A DNA stretch of 64,000 nt from contig CM059198.1 in assembly GCA_030323885.1 (NCBI GenBank), forward strand, positions 56,136,917 through 56,200,916, in the 5' to 3' direction. A model generated the notes under the pieces. That model was not told the DNA's origin. It did not search any database and worked only from the letters and a program-made list of their open reading frames with translations. The DNA is from Branchipolynoe longqiensis (lineage: Eukaryota; Annelida; Polychaeta; Phyllodocida; Polynoidae). A program made the position numbers and the translations under genes. Positions 56,329 through 64,000 of this stretch are shown here, piece after piece (positions within the stretch are counted from its first letter, which is position 1; each line of letters begins with the position of its first letter).

Positions 56329-56589
56329 ATGAAAAGGGCGTTGGGAACAAGGTCACCAGTGTTGGTAGGTAGTAACGAGGGTCTCATGCTTAGCTCCATC
56401 GGGGGTGGTAGTGATTGAGTCCCTGTTGGCGCCACCTCCTGGCGGTTCTTGATTGGCCGATTCATGGCCAACTGGCAGAGGGGCCATGTCGAACTTTCAA
56501 TACCAATACATACTAATTAACTGACAATCTTTAAAAAAACAAAACAATCCGAGAACAAACAAATAATACCTTCAGCCATCCCCCCATCA

Positions 56590-57600
56590 CCCCTCGTGTT
56601 TGTGAGTGGTGGTGGTAATGAGTAGGGGTGGGTGCTGGTGTTGGTGTATCTGTTGCTGTTGTTGTTAGTGAGGTGGTATTGGTGAGTGATGGTGATAATG
56701 AGTGAGGGTGGGTGTCGGGGTTGGTGTGTGGGGGGTGGTGGTTAGTGGGGGTGTTGGTGAGTGGAGGCTCGTGAGTGGGGGTGTTAATGAGTGGGTGTGG
56801 GTGTTGGTGTTGGTATGTGATGGTGTTAATGAGTGAGGGTGGGTGTCAGGGGTGGCGAGTGGGGGTGGTGGTTAGTGGGGGTGTTGGTGAGTGGAGGCTG
56901 GTGAGTGGGGGTGTTAATGAGTGGGTGTTGGTGTCAGTAGTGGGGGGTTTGGTGAGTGGGGGTGGTGGTTAGTGGTGGGGTTGGTGAGTTGGGGTTGGTG
57001 AGTGGGGGTGGGTGTTGGTGAGGTGGTGTTGGTGTAGTGGTGTTCATGATTGGGGGTGGGTGTTGGTGAGGTGGTGTTGGTGAGTGGTGGTGTTAATGAG
57101 TGGGTGTTGGTGTTGGTGTTGGTGTTGGTGTTGGTGTTGGTGTCGGTGAATGGTGGTGGTAATGAGTGGGGGTGGGTGTCGGGGTTGGTGAGTGGGGGTG
57201 GTGGTTAGTGGTGGGGTTGGTGCGTGGGGGATGGTGAGTGGGGGTGGGTGTTGGTGAGGTGGTGTTGGTGTAGTGGTGTTACTGATTGGGGGTGGGTGTT
57301 GGTGAGGTGGTGTTGGTGAGTGGTGGTGTTAATGAGTGGGTGTTGGTGTTGGTGTCGGTGAATGGTGGTGGTAATGAGTGGGGGTGGGTGTCAGGGTTGG
57401 TGAGTGGGGGGTGGTGGTTAGTGGTGGGGTTGGTGAGTGGTGGCTGGTGAGTATGGGTGGGTGTTGGTGAGGTGGTGCTGGTGTAGTGGTGTTGCTGAGT
57501 GGGGGTTTTAAGGAGTGGGGGTGGGTGTTGGTGAGTCGTGGTATTAATGAGTGAGGGTGGGTCGTGGTGTTATTGAGTGGGGGTTGGTTTCAGTGGCAGT
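56590..57600. repeat. GGTGTTGGTGAGTGGGGGT minisatellite
   Basis: Irregular GT/GG array with higher-order repetition (GAATGGTGGTGGTAATGAGT near 57148 and 57359). Confidence 0.9.
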
Positions 57601-58585
57601 AAGGCACTCCCGCCGGACCCACTGATCAATGCCTGACCGTGCCTCAAATACACTCCACTGTCAGCGTTCACTCGCTCTATTTCTCGCTATGGCCCCCCTG
57701 GGATACCTGCTGCCAACACAGTTAGTCAGTCCCATGATGCATCTCGCAGTTGGAACAGTCCCTTTCCCACTCACCTGATCAAATCCTGCCCTCGGAATTC
57801 ATTTATTTATCTATCCATTGATTGTTGCGTTGTAACTGGTTGTCCGCTTCATTCATTGGCTACCCAGTGTTATTTATACCCATAACTCTTAATCTTTCAT
57901 ACTGACAAGTGGCAACTTGTGTCTTTTTTGTCCTTTTTGAATGGGCAATATCTGAAAAGAATGGTGATGTGGTTATTGAGATTCAAGTTCCTGTGTCCAT
58001 TGTTTTTTTGTTGTTTTTTTCCAAAATTGTGGGATGTATGAGGGGTTCCACCCAAAGTGTCGAAATATCTGATTTTGGGTCAAGTTGAGAATATTGAAAA
58101 CCCTACAACTTTTGAACTAATCTTCCATTTTGTAATGGAATTCATGTAATTCCTGGTAAGATCTATCGATATACATTAACATATACTATTTTCTATTGAG
58201 TTGCAAAAATTACTTGGGATACCTATTTTGTAATAAAATCATCCTAATTACTGTTGCTTTGCTTTATAACATTTACAAGCCATAAACAAACCAAACCAAA
58301 ATGATTGCTAAAACTGAAATTCTAAATCCGTTGTGAGCAGGGTAAATAAATTCACCACCAAAAAAACCCAGAAGAAACATTGTATGTTTCAAATTTAGAA
58401 GTCATAACGTAGGATCAATTCACCATAAGAAAATGGATGCAAGAATACATGCTCTAGTTTTACTGATCTGAATGCTTGAAAACCTGTTTGATTGCCATTG
58501 TTTAAGGTATCAGGCTCCCATAACATTAATATTGGACGGGTTGCCTGTGTCTTGCTGAATTCACATGTTCAAAGGATTGCAAACT
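57601..58585. other. No gene identified
   Basis: No motif-bearing ORF and no recognised repeat. Confidence 0.4.
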
Positions 58586-58589
58586 ATTC

Positions 58590-59860
58590 AAGCCACAGAT
58601 GCAGCCACACCTAAAACCACACTTTAACATGCAGTAGCGGTCACAGATGATGCCGACATGGAAGCCACAACTGAGCCTCAGCTTAAGCCACTTGTGAACA
58701 TGCTCTTGAAATCACCTGATAGGCCACAGCTGAACCTGAAGCAGAAGCCACATATGAAGCCACATCTGTATCCACACTGGAAACCGCAGCTGTTGCACCA
58801 TACCGAAGCCAAAGCTGAATTCCTACTTAAAGCCACATCAGAAGCCACAGTTGAATCTGCAGTTGAAAAGGCAGTGGCAGCAATATCTGATTTCAAAGCT
58901 GAAGACGCACCTGAAGCCCCACCTGAAGCCACCACTGAACCTGCGCCGGAAACCACACTTCAAGTGACATCTTAAGCCACACCTAAATCCGCAGTTGCTG
59001 CTACGCCGAAGCCAAAGCTTAAATCTCACTACAGATGACATGTGAACATACATTTGAATCTACAGTTGAATCTAGAGTCAACTCACCTAAAACTACACCC
59101 GAAACCACACATGAAGCCACCCATGAAGCCACATCCGAAGCCACACTTGAAACCACGCCCGAAGCCACACCTGAAACCACATCTGAAACCACAACCGTAG
59201 TCGAATCTGAAACCATACCTGAAGCCATACGTGAAGCCACCCCTGAACCCTGAAGTCATATTTGAAGCTAAATCTGAAGCCAAACACCCAAGCCAAATCT
59301 TAAACCACACCTGAAGCCACATATGCAGTGTCATCTGAAACCACACCTGCAACCACACATGAAGCCACATCTGAAGCCACACCTGAAGTCACATATGAAG
59401 CAAAATATAAAACCACACCTGAAACGACATCTGAAACGACACCTGAAGCCACATTGAAAAGCACACCTAAATCCCCACCTGAAACCACACCCGAATCCCC
59501 ACCTGAATCCACACATGTAGCCACAGGTGAAGCTACCCTGAAGTCACATCTGAAACCACATCTGAATCCACACCTGAATCTAAATCTGAAATCACACCTG
59601 AAGCCACACCTGAATCTACACCTCCAGCCACATCTGAAGCCACATCTGACACCACCCCTGAAGCCACACCTGATGCCACACCTGAAACCACACCTGAAGC
59701 CACACATGAAGCTTCACCTGCAGCCACACCTGCAGCCACACTTCCAACCACACCTGTACCCACATCTGAAGCCACCTCTGACGCCACACCTAAATCCACA
59801 TCTGAAGCCACACCTGGACCTGCAGTGGAAGTCCCACGAAGTGAAGTGAAGCTTTAGGAT
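58590..59860. repeat. 12-bp GAAGCCACACCT array
   Basis: Irregular tandem units of GAAGCCACACCT with GAAACCACATCT variants. The 12-bp period equals four codons, so plus frames read EATPETTSEATPE-type peptides. Open stretches sit in all three frames (58658-58975, 59035-59253, 59328-59849) with stops and shifts between, so it is either non-coding or a decayed Thr/Pro/Glu repeat exon. Confidence 0.85.
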
Positions 59861-60248
59861 GTGAGAGTGGAATAGAGAGCTGAGTTATGGGCCTCATTTC
59901 ACTGCTCTAGTAATTGTGATTCGCAATGTCGCTCGGTGATAGGATCTCATGCATAATGCACATCTATTACATGGCAGGTGGGTATCTCCGTATATTTGTA
60001 TCACAGTGTGGCGTTGTGACTATGGCATTAATCACATCTGTCCCACTACTGTACAACAGCTGATGCATCCATGTCGCGCCAGCGTATCTCTACCAGGGTT
60101 GTTGTGACACACCTTTCAAAGCATTAGGACTCTCATTATATCCATTTCACAAATCGTGTGCAGTTGAAGTAAAAATGGTGTGCCCGCATATATTAACTAC
60201 TGTCATAGGGTGATGTAAATATGCAGTAGTCAAACTGACACTTCAGGT
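59861..60248. other. No recognised feature
   Basis: Mixed sequence with no supported gene. Confidence 0.4.
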
Positions 60249-60249
60249 C

Positions 60250-60557
60250 ATTCTGCTGTTTTGGAAGATCGGGGGATCCGTACCCATGGGATCGTGGTTT
60301 CGAACCCTGGTCGAGTCAAGCCGATGACTTACAAATTTATACTTGTCACTTCCTAGCCTGGTGCTCGGCATTATTAGGATAGGGCAAGGACTGGTATGCT
60401 CAGTGTCAGGATAATGTGAATGAGTGGGATATCAGCTCATGTTGCTGCTGGCCTGGTCTCCCTGTGGGGCAGCACTATAAAGTCGATATGAGTGCGCACT
60501 GTCACAAGTAGGTACCCGTCCTGATATTACCTTAGAAGTTGCTAGGACGTAAAACAA
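60250..60557 (+). mobile_element. SINE-A, 5' end of head missing
   Basis: TTCTGCTGTTTTGGAAGATC, B box region GGTTTCGAACCC, body and complete tail A ending GGACGTAAAACAACG. Confidence 0.88.
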
Positions 60558-60562
60558 CGATA

Positions 60563-60622
60563 CACACACTCTCGTCACTCCGGAACTAGCATTCTAACCA
60601 TTAGACTATTCAGGCTCCCTAA
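60563..60622 (-). mobile_element. tRNA-like SINE head fragment
   Basis: Minus strand GGGAGCCTGAATAGTCTAAT, then GGTTAGAATGC (A box). Lacks a complete B box and anticodon arm. Confidence 0.4.
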
Positions 60623-60777
60623 GTCAATCACCATACAACTTTAAAATTCAATATTATTATTTGCAATGCATTGGTCGATATTTAATGAATTTCAATATAT
60701 GTGATATTGTCACCTTTTTGAAATTTGTTTGCGGTGGTTCGGTGGATAGGAAACGCTGTGGTGTATATCAAGTCAAG

Positions 60778-61786
60778 TCAGTATTTTTTCCTTTTACAGG
60801 CAGCGATGACATGATCCTTTGACTTGCATATGTGACATTTATGCTCATACTCGCATCTCCTGACAGTACACCCTTCATTATTGTAGTTGTGGCCGTAGCA
60901 TATCTTGGGGCCGTAATCATATGACCTCCCACCGTAACCACCACAAACAATTTTCCTTACTTCCTTAGTGCTACAATAATTGTCAACATTAATATGGAGG
61001 ATAGAAATTTCCTGGTCACCCATTCTGAACGCTTTCAGTCCTTTCCTTTTCGCCTTCGCACTGATAGCCTTGTAGTAGACTCGATATGCTCGCTCGGTGT
61101 AGGCACCAGTGGTAGTCTGCATTGCAAAGTATGCAACGTGACCCATATAGCCCATCACTTCATCATAGTTCATACCAACCACCTTACCCTTCCCTACATC
61201 CCACATCAATGCAGCATAGACCAACTCCATAGCATTCACTTTTTTAGGCTTTTTTCCACCTTTGTAAATTGATTCAGGGCAGACTTACTGCATTTTCGTC
61301 TTCTACAACGTGTTTTGCTCCGCCCACGACCTCTCGATTCACTGTATGACGAGGAATTGCTACTGGACGCGCTGCTGTCACTGGGAGAATCGTCGGAGCT
61401 GGCTGGTACCGCCGATTTCTTTTTGAGCGATTTTGTCTTCTCCACCTCCTTCTGTTCCTCCGATCTGACTGCCTTTTCTCCAGCGCTGTTCGCAACACCT
61501 GTTTTCTCCTCTCCCTCATTCATGCTGCCAGCTGCTTCTTCAAGCCATGTTCCTTGTCATTTTCGTTGTATTCCTCCAGAATACACTGCACACTGCCCAA
61601 CGGATGCCGCATGCTGCCTGCCATCGCCGATGGTGGCAGCACATCGCTATCTCCGCCAATGTTCTTGTCACCCGACGACGTCAATTCAGACTTAATAACC
61701 CGCTTGGGCATTTTGATCCATTTGCATTTGCTTCCCCGGGGCGGCTCGAGCTCGTCCCTGCAAGTTGCGCACAAATCCAGCGGCAT
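60778..61786 (-). pseudogene. Gag-like ORF1 with DIRS-type zinc knuckle, in three frames
   Basis: Three minus-strand frames follow one another. (1) 61786 to 61520 starts at an ATG and contains CATCRDELEPPRGSKCKW. (2) Up to 61236, a Ser-rich, then Arg/Lys-rich stretch (SESRGRGRSKTRCRRRKC). (3) 61239 to 60778, a helical-looking domain (AYTERAYRVYYKAISAKAKR) and a terminal zinc knuckle with spacing C-x9-C-x4-C-x3-H-x-C-x2-C-x4-H-x4-C (ICYGHNYNNEGCTVRRCEYE). That knuckle is what I know from ORF1 of DIRS-type tyrosine-recombinase retroelements. Each junction needs a -1 shift. The second sits on A AAA AAG followed by TGA; the first has no slippery site. No RT, RNase H, methyltransferase or recombinase frame follows, so the element is incomplete. 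Decay is the simplest reading; programmed shifting at the second junction is possible. Confidence 0.6.
61236..61247 (-). other. Possible -1 frameshift site A AAA AAG with adjacent TGA
   Basis: On the minus strand the zero frame reads CTA AAA AAG TGA. The heptamer 61239-61245 is in the correct register (X XXY YYZ), and a -1 slip leads straight into the zinc-knuckle frame (GTG AAT GCT ATG). It may equally be an indel in a six-A run of a dead copy. Confidence 0.35.
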
Positions 61787-61990
61787 TGTTACCACGTGTT
61801 AGTTGGCGTGTCTGAGCGACTTGCATGTTCACTCAAAGCTAAAGCTTCTGACCAACTGGGCCGATGTATGCATATGACCGTTGGAGTTGGGGGAGGAGCG
61901 ATTCCCACCACCACTGCTGAGTGAGCAATCGGTGCCCAGCTCATATAACCTCTCTGCCAGCACTGCCCAGCGTAGCACGTTTTTTTTGGG
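61787..61990. other. Unassigned flank of the gag-like gene
   Basis: Upstream of the gag-like ATG on its own strand. It could be the 5' terminal region of the retroelement, but no inverted or long terminal repeat can be matched within the window. Confidence 0.3.
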
Positions 61991-61991
61991 G

Positions 61992-62146
61992 TACGTTAGT
62001 TGTTTAAGCAGGGGAAATTTCAGTCGCAGGCGATTGGTCTTCCTCATTCCACTGCTCCTTGCCCTATCCTAATAATGCTGAGCGCCTCGCTAGGAAGCGA
62101 CAAGTATAAATGTTGAAGTCATTGGTTCGAACCATCCCGTCTGGTT
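61992..62146 (-). mobile_element. SINE-B, head truncated
   Basis: Minus-strand tail B (GTTTAAGCAGGGGAAATTTC, CTTCCTCATTCCACTGC), body, then a jump to the head start (CCATCCCGTCTGGTT). Confidence 0.85.
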
Positions 62147-62165
62147 AACCAGACAGGATGGTTTC
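62129..62165. repeat. Near-perfect palindrome made of two SINE starts
   Basis: AACCATCCCGTCTGG, TTAA, CCAGACAGGATGGTT: the SINE start ACCAGACGGGATGG in head-to-head orientation around TTAA at 62145-62148. Confidence 0.8.
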
Positions 62166-62249
62166 AATCCAATATGCAAAATATATAATAAAACGTTCCA
62201 TAATAATAATATTTGTATAAATTCTTTATATTACACATCAATTTATTAA

Positions 62250-62630
62250 GTAGAGGGACATTTCAATCTCAGGTAATTGCTCTTCCTCATTCCACTGCTA
62301 TTGGTTAGCTCAGTGTCATGATAATGTGACTGAGTAGGATATCAAGTCATGGTGCTGTTGGCCTGGTCTTCGTAGTGTGGGGGAACTATAACGTAGCCAT
62401 GACTGCACACTATAGCAAATCGGTACCCATCGATGTTGCCAGGACTTAAAACTCCAACAACCAACCAACCATTCCACTATTTCTTGCTCTATCCTAGTAA
62501 TACCAAATGCCGGGCTAGATAGTGACAGGTCTCAATTTTCAAATCATCAGGTTGCCTCTGCCAGGGTTTGAATCCCACGACCTACTAACACAGGAAGCCA
62601 GCACTCAACACATTTGGTCAGCTGACTTCC
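62250..62630 (-). mobile_element. SINE-B split by a younger SINE-A tail
   Basis: Outer minus-strand element: tail B at 62250-62296, then body and decayed head at 62479-62630. The plus-strand SINE-A tail 62297-62470 sits between ATTCCACT copies at 62289-62296 and 62471-62478. Confidence 0.85.
62297..62470 (+). mobile_element. SINE-A tail inserted with TSD
   Basis: Begins GCTATTGGTTAGCTCAGTGT in the middle of the family consensus and ends AAAACTCCAACAACCAACCA. Flanked by the 8-bp duplication ATTCCACT, so this 5'-truncated piece was itself retroposed. Confidence 0.85.
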
Positions 62631-62780
62631 TACGTCATAGTTCTCCAATTTTAAAGTTTTTTAAATACAATGAATGGATAAAATCAGGGATGAAACCAGT
62701 ACTCCTCAATGACTGAGTACGTTGTACAATTTTCCGATAATTAGACATTGGAGGGTAGTGTGAAGTGGTCTATATGAGAT
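62631..62780. other. No recognised feature
   Basis: AT-rich DNA between the SINEs and the LTR-like region. Confidence 0.4.
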
Positions 62781-62914
62781 AACAAATGGTCTATAAAGGT
62801 AAATGATGTAATGTGACCAAATGCATATGGTATTGTGTAGAGTTGGTGATCCTTTACTTAGTTTAGGTAGACATTGTGTATTAATAGATAGTGTGAGAGG
62901 GGCACTACTCTTAG

Positions 62915-63255
62915 TGTGATAGAGCCTTAGCAGCTCTGCTCACATACCCCCTGCCCCCCAACTGTTATTTACGGATCACTGCACACCCAAATACAACATG
63001 GGACTGTAGCCAAGGCTTGGATACAAGCATGCTGACTGTTCATTGGTAGATTGGAGAATGCTTACTGTTAATTGGAGGAGCTGGTCAGGTGTGACAGCCA
63101 TCTTGTATTCTACAAGCCCTATATAATAATAAAACAAGTAAGCTCCTTCTCGTTCCTTCTGCACACTCTATACTCTGCCTTTCCTACTCTTGCCTGTAGT
63201 GATTTCCTATTTAGTCTGCCTACACAAGTACAGCTGCCAGCCGTCGACTTTACAA
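62915..63255 (+). mobile_element. Possible LTR or LTR-like promoter region
   Basis: Begins near TGTGATAGAGCC. It has CCAAT-like ATTGG elements, CTATATAATAATAAAAC at 63118-63134 (TATA box and AATAAA-type signal together), then a pyrimidine-rich stretch. It ends with GACTTTACA followed by AAATTGCGACCATGAC. The last part is repeated at 63300-63330 (GACTTTACAAAAATGGCGAC). The layout resembles a Ty3/gypsy LTR followed by a primer-binding site, but no partner LTR or pol frame is seen. Confidence 0.3.
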
Positions 63256-63334
63256 AATTGCGACCATGACGAGTTACACGACGTGTACCATATAAAGTAG
63301 GGACTTTACAAAAATGGCGACCGCAACATGTTGA

Positions 63335-64000
63335 AACCGTCGGGTTTGAACCTACACAACATATTAGTGAGTAGTGACTATATTGACTGTGACGTGATTC
63401 TCGGTAGTGTTTCAGTAGCATTTTAATTGAACTGTAAATTTAATATTGTGACTGGTACGTTATTACACTATATTTAATATATAAGTTGACTAGGAGTTGA
63501 CATTTCTGACGTAGTTAATTTTGATGTTATGGACTAGTGCTTCCTGGAAGCACCTTTTGTAATGTTCCGCCATTGTTGCTTCGTGGATGGTAACTGCATA
63601 AATCCTGCCCAGCAAAATGATCTACTTCAGCCAGCCAGCATATCTCTATGCGGTGACATTTTTCGCCGCCATCAACATGACCTAGATTGAGGCAAGTGGT
63701 ATTATTAGCAGGTGGCCGAGAAAAGTCACGTGACCTTTGTTAAGATTGCCCAAATGGCCGAGCTACCAATACGCACTGTGGAGGCGAACGCACCAACAAC
63801 TCAACTAATCTTTTTTTTGGTGGGGGGGTTCAAAATTCCAGTTGAATAATATCTTTTTTCAGCACCGAGGTGCTCGTCTTCCAGCCTTAGCAATAATCGT
63901 GCATATATACTATTTATTGTTGATGATATGGTATGAACAATCTAGACAATAGCAGGTTGAAATCAGGCATTACAAATATTATGGGGTTGTTAATTTGTAT
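63335..64000. other. No recognised feature
   Basis: AT-rich. A T/G run lies at 63811-63828. If 62915-63255 is a 5' LTR, the rest of the element would continue here, yet no gag frame is visible. Confidence 0.35.

Noticed and set aside
59035..59849. Thr/Pro-rich mucin-like protein
   Set aside because: Frames are short and shift between all three phases; no flanking domain. Kept only as an array and a finding.

Overview
The window looks like intergenic or intronic DNA of an animal, most likely a gastropod or other mollusc. There are no bacterial-style operons, no complete protein gene was found, and nearly everything recognisable is a transposable element or a tandem repeat. The mollusc guess rests on a tRNA-derived SINE (1.81-2.29 kb and 16.0-16.24 kb) of a type I recall as common in mollusc genomes, and on the sheer number of tRNA-headed SINEs. 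It is an inference, not a proof.

Layout. 0-3.5 kb: the 3' end of a LINE with a broken reverse transcriptase (RT) frame, an RTE-like RT C-terminus, a mollusc-type SINE and a 28-bp minisatellite. 3.8-6 kb: a CA-rich array interrupted by retroposon D, which has a target-site duplication (TSD). 6.76-8.56 kb: a CpG-rich block with two good splice donors, the only candidate promoter/first exon. 9.5-11.4 kb: a purine-strand 46-bp minisatellite. 12.4-15 kb: GT/CA minisatellites. 15.2-19 kb: SINEs and a nested LINE insertion. 19.28-21.05 kb: two tandem arrays that appear to grow out of one MITE. 22-24.3 kb: SINE and TIR elements. 25.2-30.2 kb: a large imperfect inverted repeat whose left arm carries a PIF/Harbinger-like element, while the right arm preserves the matching empty site. 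31.4-33.9 kb: a homopyrimidine tract and a 130-bp satellite. 34.5-37.5 kb: SINEs. 38-40 kb: a third SINE type, a MITE and a 37-bp minisatellite. 40-56 kb: SINEs, MITEs, PIF/Harbinger-like elements and the second copy of D. 56.6-59.85 kb: GT-rich and 12-bp arrays. 60.78-61.79 kb: a gag-like gene with a DIRS-type zinc knuckle, broken into three frames. 62.0-63.3 kb: nested SINEs and a possible LTR.

The genes do not form a pathway; the biology here is that of mobile DNA. The strongest observations are: (1) elements with CTGTCACA-type ends and 3-bp TTA/TAA duplications, each filled with its own private short repeated words, one verified by a paralogous empty site; (2) a MITE interior expanded into satellites of two different periods; (3) SINEs built by exchanging at least three heads and two tails; (4) retroposon D, an unclassified SINE-like element with two TSD-flanked copies; and (5) an A AAA AAG heptamer next to a stop in the gag-like gene. 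Coordinates of diverged repeats are approximate to about 10-20 bp because they were read by eye.
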